NCBI GenBank assembly: GCA_002423395.1
Contig: DIVZ01000005.1
Location: forward strand, 444,428-508,427
Source of the DNA: Eubacteriaceae bacterium UBA6119
Lineage (GTDB): Bacteria > Bacillota > Clostridia > Eubacteriales > UBA1433
Length of the DNA stretch: 64,000 nucleotides
Reading direction: 5' to 3'
The translations under genes were made by a program, and so were the position numbers. The notes beneath the pieces were generated by a model, which was given only the letters and a program-made list of their open reading frames with translations, was not told where the DNA came from and searched no databases. This document shows, piece after piece, positions 9,670 to 19,317 of the stretch (its first letter is position 1; each line of letters begins with the position of its first letter).

Positions 9670-12600
9670 ATGGCATCAAATTTTACTCATTTGCATCTGC
9701 ATACACAATACTCTTTGCTGGACGGGTTTGTAAGAATTGAACAGTTAGTGACCCGTGTAAAAGAACTGGGTATGAACAGCATAGCGATAACGGATCACGG
9801 AAATATGTTCGGTGTTGCTATGTTTTATGACTGCTGCAAAAAAGAAGGCATAAAACCTATTATAGGCTGCGAAGTATATATATCAAGACGGGGTATGCTT
9901 GATAAAGAAGCGAAATTTGATACGGAACCTTACCATTTAATATTGCTTGCAAAAAATGATATCGGCTATAAAAACCTAATGAAAATTGTATCGGCAGGAT
10001 ATATTGAAGGTTTTTATTACAGACCGAGAGTTGACAAAAATTATTTAAAAAAGCACAGCGAAGGCTTAATTGCTTTAAGCGCATGTCTTGCAGGCGAAAT
10101 TCCTTCTTATATAATATCTGAAAATGCCGACAAAGCTAAAGAATCAGCAAAAGAATATATTGAAATATTCGGCAGAGAAAATTTTTTCTTTGAATTGCAG
10201 GAAAACGGCATATACGAACAGAAAATAGTAAACTTTAATTTGAAGCAAATGGCAAAAGAATTAGGAGTAGGGCTTGTTGCTACCAATGACGTTCATTATA
10301 TTAACAGGGAAGACGCAAAAGCTCACGACGTGCTGCTTTGCATACAAACAAACGCTAAGGTTAATGACGAGTCCAGAATGCGGTTTTCTTCGGATACATT
10401 TTATTTAAGAAGCCAACAGGAAATGGAAGAACTATTTGCAGACTGTCCGCAGGCGATAACAAATACATCTAAAATCGCCGAAAAGTGCAACGTGGAATTT
10501 AAATACGGACAGTATCATATGCCGCATTTTATAACGCCGGATAATATTGAAGCTGAAAAATACCTTCAATCGCTTGCGTATGAAGGTCTTATGAAAAAGG
10601 CAATAAATAAAACGCCGGAAGAGTTGTCAGCATATAAAAACAGGCTTGAAGGCGAGATAAAAGTTATTTGCGAAATGGGCTTTACCGACTATTTTTTAAT
10701 AGTGTGGGATTTTATAAAATTCGCGAAAGATGCCGGCATCGCGGTAGGTCCGGGCAGAGGTTCTGCTGTAGGAAGTCTTGTCAGTTATTGCCTTAACATA
10801 ACGGGAGTTGATCCTATTGAATATAACTTGCTGTTTGAAAGATTTTTAAACAGTGAAAGAATAAGCATGCCTGATATAGATATTGATTTTTGCGTAAGAA
10901 GGCGACAGGAAGTAATAGATTACGTCACTGATAAATACGGAAGTAAGAGCGTAGCGCAGATTATAACATTCGGTACAATGGCTTCAAAGGCTGCGATAAG
11001 AGACGCAGCCAGAGCTATGGATTATTCATATTCCATTGCCGACAGTATAGCGAAAATGATTCCAAATGTACTTAATATAACGCTTGACAAAGCTGTTGAT
11101 ATGAATGACAGGCTAAGAGAGCTGATACAAAACGATTCTGATGTTGCGCAGATAATAGAAATGGCGCATAAAATGGAAGGGCTATGCAGGCACGCATCTA
11201 CACACGCGGCAGGCGTGGTTATTGCAAGAGGGGATATTACCGACTACGTGCCTCTTTACGCCGCTGTGGACAGTAAAAAAGGGCAGGTTATATCAACACA
11301 GTTTACAATGGGTTATTTAGAAAGACTCGGTCTTTTAAAGATGGACTTTTTGGGTCTGCGAAACCTGACGATGATACAGGACTGCATTAAAAACGTTAAA
11401 AAAAATAAAGGCATTGATATAGATATAGATAGTATTGGTTTTAATGAAGAAAAAGTGTACGAGCTCTTATCTTCGGGTGATACGCTCGGAGTGTTTCAGC
11501 TTGAAGGAAGCGGCATGAGGCAGTTTTTACTTGAAATGAAACCGAACTGTTTTGAAGACATTATTGCCGCAGTCGCACTTTACAGACCCGGACCGATGGA
11601 TTCAATACCCGAATATATAAACAACAAAAAGAACAAAGACGATATACATTATGTACATCAGAAACTCGAAAACATACTTAATGTAACGTACGGCTGCATA
11701 GTCTATCAAGAACAGGTTATGCAGATAGTGCGTGAAATAGCCGGGTATTCTATGGGTCAGGCAGACATAGTAAGAAGAGCAATGAGCAAGAAGCAGGCTG
11801 ACGTTATGGAAAAAAACAGGGATGTGTTTATAAACGGACAGACAGATGATGACGGCAATATTATAATTGAAGGTGCGGAAAGAAGAGGCGTTGATAAAAA
11901 AGCAGCTGAAAAAATATACGCTCAGATGCTTACGTTTGCTCAGTATGCGTTTAATAAGTCACACGCTGTTGCGTACGCCGTTTTGGCGTACCAGACCGCA
12001 TGGCTCAAATGCATTTATCCTATTGAATATATGGCGTCTTTATTATCAAGCGTTATGGACAGCGAAGGTAAAATATCTTCGTATATACAAAACTGCAAGA
12101 GTATGGGAATAAAAGTGCTTTCTCCGGATATTAACGAAAGCGCCGATGATTTTACCGCGGTGGGCGATAATATAAGGTTTGGACTGCGGGCGGTTAAAAA
12201 TGTTGGCGACAGTTTGGTATCAGAGATTATACATGAAAGGGAAAGCGGCGGTAAATTTACAAATTTTCATAATTTTGTAAACAGAATGTCAGGCAAAATT
12301 AATAAAAAAGCGTTAGAATATTTAATCAAGGCGGGAGCATTTGATTTTTCGTCCCCCGACATACGAAGCGCCTTATACTTCGGATATGAGCAGATAATGG
12401 CAGAAGCCAAATCTAACATAAAAGGGCAGATGTCGCTGTTCGGAACGGCAATAGACGACCCTGTGGAAGCAGATATCAACAGGGTAAAACCGTGGGATAC
12501 TAAGACTGCTATTACTTATGAAAAAGAAGCTACCGGCATATACATTACGGCTCATCCGCTTGAAGAATATTCTCACGCGCTTAAATATATGTCTATTACG

Positions 12601-13128
12601 GACAGTTTAAAGCTCGCAGATGAGGACTACTGTTTTGAACACGATAATCAAAGCGTTTGCGTTGTCGGCATTGTAGCTGCAATACAAAACAAAGTCACTA
12701 AAAAGGGAAACCCAATGGCGTTTGTTACGGCAGAGGATTTGTACGGCAACATTGAGATTGTAGTGTTTAACGAAGCATACAGACAAAATGCATCTTTGCT
12801 GCAAAAAGAAAAAGTGCTTTTTGTTTGCGGCAAAGTAAGCGCCAAAGAAAATCAGAGCGCAAGCATAATAGCCCAAAGCATAAAAGAATTTGACAATGCC
12901 GATTTAAAACTGTTAATAAAAATTTCGCAAAAAGATTATGAAAAATATGCAGCAGATATAAAAGAAATTCTTTCAAAAAGCCCGGGTGAGGCTAAAGTAT
13001 ATTTATATTTTACCGACACAGGAAAAAAAATGCTTGCAGAAAAAAGTTTGTTTGTTAAAATTACAAATGAGGTTATGGAAAAACTTACAAAGATTGCAGG
13101 TTTTGACAATGTAACTTTGTTTGTATAA
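9670..13128 (+). CDS. dnaE: DNA polymerase III alpha subunit DnaE
   Basis: A 1152-residue replicative polymerase subunit. The N-terminal PHP domain starts THLHLHTQYSLLDG and continues with AITDHGNMFG. The palm contains GPGRGSAVGSLVSYCLN and PDIDIDFCVRRRQEV, the latter with the catalytic Asp residues. YRPGPMDSIPEY and the fingers motif YAVLAYQTAWLKC follow. An OB-fold nucleic-acid-binding domain lies near residues 990-1070, and the C-terminus is short. The length is typical of Firmicute DnaE1. GGAGG sits just upstream of the ATG, and a TATAAT at 9647-9652 could be a minus-10 box without a convincing minus-35. The gene stands alone after a terminator. Confidence 0.95.
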   Translation: MASNFTHLHLHTQYSLLDGFVRIEQLVTRVKELGMNSIAITDHGNMFGVAMFYDCCKKEGIKPIIGCEVYISRRGMLDKEAKFDTEPYHLILLAKNDIGYKNLMKIVSAGYIEGFYYRPRVDKNYLKKHSEGLIALSACLAGEIPSYIISENADKAKESAKEYIEIFGRENFFFELQENGIYEQKIVNFNLKQMAKELGVGLVATNDVHYINREDAKAHDVLLCIQTNAKVNDESRMRFSSDTFYLRSQQEMEELFADCPQAITNTSKIAEKCNVEFKYGQYHMPHFITPDNIEAEKYLQSLAYEGLMKKAINKTPEELSAYKNRLEGEIKVICEMGFTDYFLIVWDFIKFAKDAGIAVGPGRGSAVGSLVSYCLNITGVDPIEYNLLFERFLNSERISMPDIDIDFCVRRRQEVIDYVTDKYGSKSVAQIITFGTMASKAAIRDAARAMDYSYSIADSIAKMIPNVLNITLDKAVDMNDRLRELIQNDSDVAQIIEMAHKMEGLCRHASTHAAGVVIARGDITDYVPLYAAVDSKKGQVISTQFTMGYLERLGLLKMDFLGLRNLTMIQDCIKNVKKNKGIDIDIDSIGFNEEKVYELLSSGDTLGVFQLEGSGMRQFLLEMKPNCFEDIIAAVALYRPGPMDSIPEYINNKKNKDDIHYVHQKLENILNVTYGCIVYQEQVMQIVREIAGYSMGQADIVRRAMSKKQADVMEKNRDVFINGQTDDDGNIIIEGAERRGVDKKAAEKIYAQMLTFAQYAFNKSHAVAYAVLAYQTAWLKCIYPIEYMASLLSSVMDSEGKISSYIQNCKSMGIKVLSPDINESADDFTAVGDNIRFGLRAVKNVGDSLVSEIIHERESGGKFTNFHNFVNRMSGKINKKALEYLIKAGAFDFSSPDIRSALYFGYEQIMAEAKSNIKGQMSLFGTAIDDPVEADINRVKPWDTKTAITYEKEATGIYITAHPLEEYSHALKYMSITDSLKLADEDYCFEHDNQSVCVVGIVAAIQNKVTKKGNPMAFVTAEDLYGNIEIVVFNEAYRQNASLLQKEKVLFVCGKVSAKENQSASIIAQSIKEFDNADLKLLIKISQKDYEKYAADIKEILSKSPGEAKVYLYFTDTGKKMLAEKSLFVKITNEVMEKLTKIAGFDNVTLFV

Positions 13129-13153
13129 AATAAAATAAAAAAGGTAGCACAAT

Positions 13154-14224
13154 ATGAAGAAAAAATTACTTATAACAGTCATAATATTAGTTGCATTATT
13201 AATTGTTTCGGTTTTAGTTTTTACACTGAGCATAGGTCCGGTAAATAAAAGCAACACAGAAATTGTAAAATTTGTCGTTGAAAAAGGCGACACTTACAGC
13301 AACCTTTCTACTAAATTAAAAGACGCTAATTTGATAAGGTCGGAAATGTTTTATAAAGCTTATATTAAAATTACCAGACCCAGCGATTTGCAGATAGGCA
13401 AATACCCTATGATTCAAAGCATGTCGCTTATAGACGTTGTTAATATGCTTAAAAACCATAATACATATAATCCCGACGCGGTTACTATTACATTCCCCGA
13501 AGGCATAAACGTTAACCGGATAGCGAAAATAATTGCCGCTAATACAAACAATACTGAAGACAGCGTATATGCGCTGTTAAAAGACAACACATTTTTAGAT
13601 GAAATGATAGCAAAATATTGGTTTTTGTCTAAAGATATAAAAAACCCTAACATATATTATTCACTTGAAGGGTATTTATTCCCCAACACATATGAATTTG
13701 AGGATAAAAATGTTCCTGTACGAGATATATTCATAAAAATGCTGGATGAGACAGGGAAACAGCTTGGGCCGTATAAAACGGATATAGAAGCAAATAAAAT
13801 GTCAGTGCACCAGCTGCTTACTCTTGCGTCAATAGTAGAGCTTGAATCGTGGAGCGAGACCGATAGGCAGACAGTTGCGGGAGTGTTTTACAATAGAATC
13901 AACTCGGGCTGGACACTGGGAAGCTGCGTTACAACGTATTACGCTTCAAAAGTGCAGATGGGTGAGAGAGATTTAAAAGTTTCTGAAATAAACGCGTTTA
14001 ACAGCTATAATACAAGAAACTCTAAAATGGCAGGCAAACTGCCTATAGGTCCTATTTGCAACCCGAGCATTGTCTCAATAAAAGCCGCACTGTATCCAAA
14101 CAAAAATGATTATTTCTATTTTGTATCAGATAAAAATAAAAAGCTTTATTTTAATAAAACATACGCAGCTCATGAGCAATCCATACAGGATTTGAAAAAT
14201 CAGGGACTGTGGCTTGAATACTAA
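13154..14224 (+). CDS. mltG: Endolytic murein transglycosylase MltG
   Basis: The 356-residue protein has one N-terminal membrane helix (about residues 5-27), a LysM-like segment (VEKGDTYSNLSTKL) and the YceG/MltG catalytic domain. The predicted catalytic Glu lies in LLTLASIVELES, and AGVFYNRI follows. In this family a motif close to LxSDPTVxYA usually comes next; here it reads LGSCVTTYYASK, an unusual variant. MltG cleaves nascent glycan strands outside the membrane and so sets glycan length. The gene begins the conserved mltG-trmR-trhP block. Confidence 0.88.
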   Translation: MKKKLLITVIILVALLIVSVLVFTLSIGPVNKSNTEIVKFVVEKGDTYSNLSTKLKDANLIRSEMFYKAYIKITRPSDLQIGKYPMIQSMSLIDVVNMLKNHNTYNPDAVTITFPEGINVNRIAKIIAANTNNTEDSVYALLKDNTFLDEMIAKYWFLSKDIKNPNIYYSLEGYLFPNTYEFEDKNVPVRDIFIKMLDETGKQLGPYKTDIEANKMSVHQLLTLASIVELESWSETDRQTVAGVFYNRINSGWTLGSCVTTYYASKVQMGERDLKVSEINAFNSYNTRNSKMAGKLPIGPICNPSIVSIKAALYPNKNDYFYFVSDKNKKLYFNKTYAAHEQSIQDLKNQGLWLEY

Positions 14225-14241
14225 TAAAACCGGAAATAAAA

Positions 14242-14898
14242 ATGGATAAAAACATAGAATATATCCGCTCATTAATAAAAGAGAACGAAGATACTTATAT
14301 CTTCAGAAAACAAGAAGAAAAAAACTATATACCGATTATACGTCCTGAGGTTATGCAGTTTATATCTGTTATAATAAATATTGCCGGAATTAAAAAAATA
14401 CTGGAAATAGGCACGGCAGACGGATACTCCTCAATATGTTTTTGTAAAACTATCGGCCGGGACGCTGATGTTACAACTATTGAATCTGACGAACAGAGAG
14501 TTTGTACGGCCAGAAAAAATATTGAGTCGTTTAATTTGAACAAAAATATAACGGTAATACACGATGACGCGGTTAACGCTCTTTTATACATGACGGGGCA
14601 GAATGTGTTTGATATGATATTTTTAGACGGACCGAAGACACATTATTTAGAAATGCTGCCGGGCTGCGTAAGACTTTTAAAAGAAGGCGGAATATTAATT
14701 GCCGATAATGTTTTATATTTTGGAATGACATCGGGCCAGAAGGAAATTCCGAAAAAGAAAAGAACATCGGCGTATCATTTAAGAGATTTTTTAGAAGCTG
14801 TAAGCCACAGCAGCGAACTTGATACATCAATAATAAATTTTGAGGACGGACTTTCGATAAGCGTAAAGAAAGGCAAAAAAATTAATGAAAAAACCTAA
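14242..14898 (+). CDS. trmR: SAM-dependent O-methyltransferase, TrmR (YrrM)-like
   Basis: A 218-residue class I methyltransferase of the caffeoyl-CoA O-methyltransferase fold. The SAM-binding motif is ILEIGTADGYSSI (about residues 52-64), followed by an acidic TTIESDEQR and the metal-binding DMIFLDGPKTHY and ADNVLYFG. Its place between mltG and a U32 protein matches Bacillus subtilis yrrM (trmR), which methylates 5-hydroxyuridine at tRNA position 34 to give 5-methoxyuridine. That function is inferred from synteny and family. The end overlaps the next gene by 14 bases, so translation is coupled. Confidence 0.8.
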   Translation: MDKNIEYIRSLIKENEDTYIFRKQEEKNYIPIIRPEVMQFISVIINIAGIKKILEIGTADGYSSICFCKTIGRDADVTTIESDEQRVCTARKNIESFNLNKNITVIHDDAVNALLYMTGQNVFDMIFLDGPKTHYLEMLPGCVRLLKEGGILIADNVLYFGMTSGQKEIPKKKRTSAYHLRDFLEAVSHSSELDTSIINFEDGLSISVKKGKKINEKT

Positions 14899-16114
14899 AC
14901 TGCTTGCCCCTGCGGGTGATGTGGAAAAATTAAAAACGGCATTTGATTACGGCGCAGACGCCGTATATTTCGGCGGCAAAATGTACGGGCTTAGAGCAAA
15001 TGCCGCCAATTTTGATTTTGATGACATGAAAAAGGGAGCCCAGTATGCCCACAGCCTGAAAAGGCAAGTATTTGTTACGATAAACATACTTGCGCATAAT
15101 GCCGATATCGAGAATATGCGCTCATATATTAAAGATGTGATAGCTACCGGCATAGACGGAATAATAGCGGCTGATCCCGGAATTATATCAATTATCAGAA
15201 GCGTTGATAAGAACATTCATATTACGCTGTCAACACAGTCAAGCTGTACGAATTACGAAACGGCGAATTTCTGGCACAGAGCAGGTGTAAATCGAGTAGT
15301 ACTTGCAAGAGAGCTTAGTAAAGATGAAATTGCGGATATTATAAAAAAGACGCCGGATGCGCTTCAAATTGAAATATTCGGGCATGGAGCTATGTGCATA
15401 GCATATTCCGGCAGATGCCTTTTAAGTAACATTATGACTGCCAGAAACGCAAATGGCGGCGATTGCGCGCAAAGCTGCAGATGGAATTATCACTTAATGG
15501 AAGAGAGCAGAAAAGGCGAATATTTCCCTGTTTTCGAAGATGAGAGAGGCACATATATATTTAATTCAAAAGATCTGTGTCTTATTAAGCATATTGACGA
15601 AATTGCGAATATGGGTGTTGACGTTATAAAAATTGAAGGCAGGATGAAGACCGAATTTTATATAGCAACTGTCGTGGGAGCGTACCGCAACGCAATTGAC
15701 GCGTACTGCGATAATCCGTGTGATTATAAATTTAATGAAGAATGGTTAAATGAGCTTAAAAAAATAAGTTACAGAGAATATACTACAGGCTTTTTCAACG
15801 CAAGAGCAGACAGTACAAGCCAGAATTACGAAAGCTCGAGTTACGTACGCGACTGGGAATTTGCCGGCGTTATTATTGATTATAACGAAAAAACAAAAGT
15901 CGCAACAGTTCAGCAGCGCAACAAAGTAATAACAGGTGCATATATAGAAATAATCGGTCCGTACCGCGATTATATACCTCATACAATAGACCAAATGCGC
16001 GATAAGGACGGGAATATAATACAGTCGGCACCAAACGCTATGCAGATATTCTGCTTTAATATTGACGCTCCGGTTAAAAAAGGCGATTTTATAAGGCAGA
16101 AAAAGAACAAGTGA
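14885..16114 (+). CDS. Peptidase U32 family protein, TrhP-like tRNA hydroxylation factor
   Basis: The 409-residue protein opens with LLAPAGDVEKLKTAFDYGADAVY-type U32 sequence. It carries the family Cys set in HGAMCIAYSGRCLLS and GGDCAQSCRW (about residues 175-200), with KDLCLIKHI after it. In U32 proteins that act on RNA these cysteines are thought to hold an Fe-S cluster. With TrmR just upstream, the likely role is prephenate-dependent hydroxylation of tRNA U34 (TrhP/YrrO type) rather than proteolysis. B. subtilis has two U32 genes here (yrrN, yrrO); only one is present in this window. Confidence 0.82.
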   Translation: MKKPKLLAPAGDVEKLKTAFDYGADAVYFGGKMYGLRANAANFDFDDMKKGAQYAHSLKRQVFVTINILAHNADIENMRSYIKDVIATGIDGIIAADPGIISIIRSVDKNIHITLSTQSSCTNYETANFWHRAGVNRVVLARELSKDEIADIIKKTPDALQIEIFGHGAMCIAYSGRCLLSNIMTARNANGGDCAQSCRWNYHLMEESRKGEYFPVFEDERGTYIFNSKDLCLIKHIDEIANMGVDVIKIEGRMKTEFYIATVVGAYRNAIDAYCDNPCDYKFNEEWLNELKKISYREYTTGFFNARADSTSQNYESSSYVRDWEFAGVIIDYNEKTKVATVQQRNKVITGAYIEIIGPYRDYIPHTIDQMRDKDGNIIQSAPNAMQIFCFNIDAPVKKGDFIRQKKNK

Positions 16115-16139
16115 CAAATTATAAAACAAGGATTTTTAT

Positions 16140-16598
16140 TTGGAAATTATTAAGCTAAGCGAAAAACATATAAAAAGCGCGCTTTCTTTGGTATGGGAAG
16201 TATTTGATGAATTTGAGTCACCCGATTATGAACACGAAGGAATTGAAGAATTTAAAAAATTTATTGAATATAATTCAATAATGGAAATGTATGAAAAAGG
16301 GCAGATAAAATTTTGGGGAAGCTTGGATAAAGATAAATTAACGGGCATAATAGCAATGCTTAATGAAAACCATATTAGCTTGCTGTTTGTAAGAAAAGAA
16401 TACCACAAAAAAGGAATAGCGAAAGAACTGGTAAATACAATAAAAGATTTATGTAAAATTCAGAACTATAAGAGTATAACGGTTAATTCTTCTCCTTATG
16501 CCGCTGATGCTTATCATCATTTAGGATTTGAATATACTGACAACGAGAAAATATTAAATGGGATACGGTTTATTCCAATGATTTATTATATTAAATAA
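16140..16598 (+). CDS. GNAT family N-acetyltransferase
   Basis: A 152-residue single-domain acetyltransferase starting from TTG, with AAGGA upstream. The acetyl-CoA site is visible as LFVRKEYHKKGIAKELV (about residues 82-98), followed by ITVNSSPYAADAYHHLGF, the usual motif-B helix and aromatic end. The substrate is unknown. It ends the mltG operon 25 bases after the U32 gene and is closed by a strong two-way terminator. Confidence 0.85.
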   Translation: MEIIKLSEKHIKSALSLVWEVFDEFESPDYEHEGIEEFKKFIEYNSIMEMYEKGQIKFWGSLDKDKLTGIIAMLNENHISLLFVRKEYHKKGIAKELVNTIKDLCKIQNYKSITVNSSPYAADAYHHLGFEYTDNEKILNGIRFIPMIYYIK

Positions 16599-16628
16599 AA
16601 AAAGGGCTTTTAAAAGCCCTTTTTTTAT
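16597..16628. terminator. Bidirectional terminator
   Basis: AAAAAAAGGGCTTTT followed directly by AAAAGCCCTTTTTTT is a perfect 30-base palindrome with A and T tracts on both sides. It can end both the GNAT gene (+) and the converging oxidoreductase operon (-). Confidence 0.9.
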
Positions 16629-16634
16629 TTTTGT

Positions 16635-17171
16635 TTATACAGAGGCAAAACCTTTTTTGAAAGCAGCTGTGTTAGCTTCTTCATATTTATTTTTGCCTTT
16701 TTTGCCGAACATATCGTTCATGCCGTCAATAGCTTCTTTTTCAGAAAAGTCGCCCATCAATTTTACCATAGCGCCAAGCATAATGATATTTAACGCTTTG
16801 GGATTTTTGAGTTCGTTTGCTATTGTGGTGCCGGGGATTTTTACTACTTTAACATCAGAACGCACGCTTGTGTCGCATGTTACGATGTCAGAGTCTATAA
16901 GCATTACTCCGCCCGGTTTAACCATGTTGATGAACTTGTTAAACGAAGGAATATTAAGAGCCATAATAACATCTGGTGCTTCCTGGCCGGGAGAATAAAT
17001 TCTGCTATCACTGTATTTAACTGTACAGTTAGCTGTGCCGCCTCTCATAGCAGGACCATAAGAAGGCATCCATGTTGCTTTTTTGCCGCTGAACAATGCT
17101 ACTTGTGATAAAACCAGACCGGCTGTGAGTACGCCTTGTCCGCCAAAACCCGCAAATACTATCTCTTTCAT
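16635..17171 (-). CDS. 2-oxoacid:ferredoxin oxidoreductase, gamma subunit
   Basis: The 178-residue gamma subunit starts at the ATG at 17171, behind GGAGG, and begins MKEIVFAGFGGQGVLTAG. That N-terminal Gly-rich loop marks the CoA-binding gamma domain. SYGPAMRGGTANCTVKYS is the second conserved block. It is the last gene of the four-gene minus-strand operon (delta-alpha-beta-gamma order). The enzyme would oxidatively decarboxylate a 2-oxoacid to an acyl-CoA while reducing ferredoxin. Confidence 0.88.
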   Translation of the reverse strand: MKEIVFAGFGGQGVLTAGLVLSQVALFSGKKATWMPSYGPAMRGGTANCTVKYSDSRIYSPGQEAPDVIMALNIPSFNKFINMVKPGGVMLIDSDIVTCDTSVRSDVKVVKIPGTTIANELKNPKALNIIMLGAMVKLMGDFSEKEAIDGMNDMFGKKGKNKYEEANTAAFKKGFASV

Positions 17172-17172
17172 A

Positions 17173-17913
17173 TTATTTGCCTCCCTTATTCTTGATTTCG
17201 CCGAGTGGGAAGTATGGAACCAGTTCATTAACTATTCTTTCCATTGACGCAAGAGGAGTAAGACCCCAGTTTGTCGGGCATGGAGAAAGAACTTCAACTA
17301 AAGAGTGTCCTACGCCGTCAATCTGCGCTTGCATTGCTTTTTTAATGTAGCTCTTTGTTTTGTTGATTTCAGCGGGTGTAAATAACGCGCCGCGCGCTAC
17401 ATATGCTGTATCAAAGCTATGAGCTATCATTTCAGGTACTCTTATAGGCATACCGGAAAGTTCTACATTACGGCCGTTAACCGATGTGGAAGTTTTTTGA
17501 CCCGGCATTGATGTCCAAGCCATTTGTCCGCCTGTCATACCAAAGTTACCGTTATTAACAGCTATTACAGTAAATTTTTCATTTCTGTAAGCAGCGTTCA
17601 TTGTTTCAGAGAAACCGATATTGTAGCAGTCGCCGTCTCCCTGATAAGAAACAACAAGCATATCGGGTTTAAGTCTTTTAATTGTTGTCATTGAAGCTCC
17701 GTTACGACCGTGAGCGCCTGTGAATGTATCAACTGCAAGATTGTTATCAAGCAGAGATGCGCATCCTACCGGTTTTCCAATGAGAACATTATCATTATAT
17801 CCAAGTTCTTCAATACATTCCATCACAAGTCTTACTATGATGCCATGTCCGCAGCCGGGGCAGAAAGGAACTTGTCTTAATATTTTTTCGGGTGCTTTTT
17901 TACCTTTAGCCAT
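17173..17913 (-). CDS. 2-oxoacid:ferredoxin oxidoreductase, beta (TPP-binding) subunit
   Basis: A 246-residue TPP-binding subunit starting at the ATG at 17913, preceded by AAGGAGGTG. It shows FCPGCGHGIIVRL near the N-terminus, then the TPP/Mg motif GDGDCYNIGFSE followed by IAVNNGNFGMTGGQ. TSMPG and SPCPTNWG come later. The NFGMTGGQ-type sequence is closer to the branched-chain (VOR) or 2-oxoglutarate (KOR) enzymes than to pyruvate enzymes. The actual substrate cannot be fixed by reading alone. Confidence 0.88.
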   Translation of the reverse strand: MAKGKKAPEKILRQVPFCPGCGHGIIVRLVMECIEELGYNDNVLIGKPVGCASLLDNNLAVDTFTGAHGRNGASMTTIKRLKPDMLVVSYQGDGDCYNIGFSETMNAAYRNEKFTVIAVNNGNFGMTGGQMAWTSMPGQKTSTSVNGRNVELSGMPIRVPEMIAHSFDTAYVARGALFTPAEINKTKSYIKKAMQAQIDGVGHSLVEVLSPCPTNWGLTPLASMERIVNELVPYFPLGEIKNKGGK

Positions 17914-17914
17914 A

Positions 17915-18976
17915 TTAGAACACCTCCTTAACTTTGCCAGCTTTAATTGCTTCAAAGTTTTCTAATACATATTTAGATTTCGGTACGCCTGGAGGCGAAG
18001 AGATGAAATAGCAGGGAACATTTCCGAAACCTTTTTTCTTAGCGTATAACGCTACGTCTTCAAGCATTTGACCGCTGTCGGCTGTTTCAATTGATATGAA
18101 ACCTTTAACATTTTTATTTATAGAATCAAAAGCTTTTTGTGGGAAAGGCCAGAGAGAAATAGGTCTGATTATACCTACTTTTTCGCCTTTTTTGCGAAGT
18201 TCATCAACTATGCCTAAAACTACTCGTCCGGGGATTCCGTAAGCGAATAATACATATTCTGCATCTTCTACGCCAACAGCTTCCCAACGTTGTTCGTTTT
18301 CTGTAATTAATGCTCTTTTTTCATTGTTCTTCATACCTTTGGCATGCAAGTCAACTGCCATTTGTGAAGGGTATGGACCATGAGTATATTTGCCGTCGAA
18401 TGCCCAATCGTAGAAAGGAACTTCTTTTACAGGCGGATATTCGCAGTCTTCCATCATCTGTCCGAGTGCGCCTTCTGTAAGAATAACAACAATATTTCTG
18501 TATTTTTCTGATAAATCAAATGCAAGATATACAAGATCAACAGCTTCCTGAACTGTTGAGGGGGACAGTACTATATTTCTATAGTCGCCGTTTCCGCCGC
18601 CTCTTGTTTCACGTTTATAATCTGTTTGTCCTGATTCTAAAGAACCAAGACCATCGCCGTATCGGCAAACGTTAATCATTACAGCCGGATAATCAGCAGC
18701 AGCCATATAGGTTACGCCTTCTTGCTTTAATGATATACCCAAGCCTGAAGATGCCGTCAGTACTCTAGAGCCAACAGATGCAGCGCCATATACCATGTAC
18801 ATAGCTTCGCCTTCATTAGCAGCCTGAATAAATTGTCTGCCTGCTTCTTGGGCACGCCATGACAGGTATTCCATTACTTCAGATGAAGGTGTGATTGGAT
18901 AGCCGCAGTAAATGTGCATGCCAGCTCTGATGGCAGCTTCGCCCATGGCTATGTTTCCTTTTACCATATCTCCCAT
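17915..18976 (-). CDS. 2-oxoacid:ferredoxin oxidoreductase, alpha subunit (VorB/KorA type)
   Basis: A 353-residue alpha subunit. It begins MGDMVKGNIAMGEAAIRAG and shows YCGYPITPSSEVMEYLS, the pyrimidine-side TPP site, then ANEGEAMYMVYGAASVGSR and TASSGLGISLKQEG. The C-terminal transketolase-like domain contains GRVVLGIVDELRKKG. The overall pattern resembles subunits annotated as 3-methyl-2-oxobutanoate (2-ketoisovalerate) dehydrogenase, so branched-chain amino-acid fermentation is the favoured role, with 2-oxoglutarate oxidation as the alternative. AAGGAGGTAC precedes the ATG. Gene spacing of one base to the beta gene shows tight coupling. Confidence 0.87.
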   Translation of the reverse strand: MGDMVKGNIAMGEAAIRAGMHIYCGYPITPSSEVMEYLSWRAQEAGRQFIQAANEGEAMYMVYGAASVGSRVLTASSGLGISLKQEGVTYMAAADYPAVMINVCRYGDGLGSLESGQTDYKRETRGGGNGDYRNIVLSPSTVQEAVDLVYLAFDLSEKYRNIVVILTEGALGQMMEDCEYPPVKEVPFYDWAFDGKYTHGPYPSQMAVDLHAKGMKNNEKRALITENEQRWEAVGVEDAEYVLFAYGIPGRVVLGIVDELRKKGEKVGIIRPISLWPFPQKAFDSINKNVKGFISIETADSGQMLEDVALYAKKKGFGNVPCYFISSPPGVPKSKYVLENFEAIKAGKVKEVF

Positions 18977-18989
18977 AGTAGTACCTCCT

Positions 18990-19190
18990 TTATTCCGTTA
19001 TTTCAAATACGCAGTCAGGACATGTTGTGTAGCACATTCCGCATGCGATACACTTTGAGTCGTCAACTACAGCGTATTTGAAACCGGAAGAATTAAAATC
19101 AGCTGAAAAACTGATCGCTTGCTTTGGGCAATGTTTGACACAAAACCCGCATTGTTTGCATTTGTCTTTGCTAACAATTACTTTGCTCAT
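18990..19190 (-). CDS. 2-oxoacid:ferredoxin oxidoreductase, delta subunit (2[4Fe-4S] ferredoxin)
   Basis: A 66-residue ferredoxin-type subunit, first gene of the operon. The chosen ATG at 19190 follows GGAGATTAC; the open frame extends nine codons upstream. Two CxxCxxCxxxC(P) motifs are visible, CKQCGFCVKHCP and CIACGMCYTTCP, each binding a 4Fe-4S cluster. It passes electrons from the catalytic subunits to free ferredoxin. Confidence 0.88.
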   Translation of the reverse strand: MSKVIVSKDKCKQCGFCVKHCPKQAISFSADFNSSGFKYAVVDDSKCIACGMCYTTCPDCVFEITE

Positions 19191-19317
19191 GTAATCTCCT
19201 CCGTTTCTTTTCCACATTGTTTATATAAAAAATTTATAAATAGTGGTCGAATTAAGAAAAAAATTGTTTTTAAATTAATTAATTATTTATAAAAAACATT
19301 TAAAATGCTTTTAAAAT

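Noticed and set aside
19191..19317. Minus-strand promoter for the first oxidoreductase operon
   Set aside because: TTGGAC and TTATAT-like pieces exist, but no pair with both good boxes and correct spacing.
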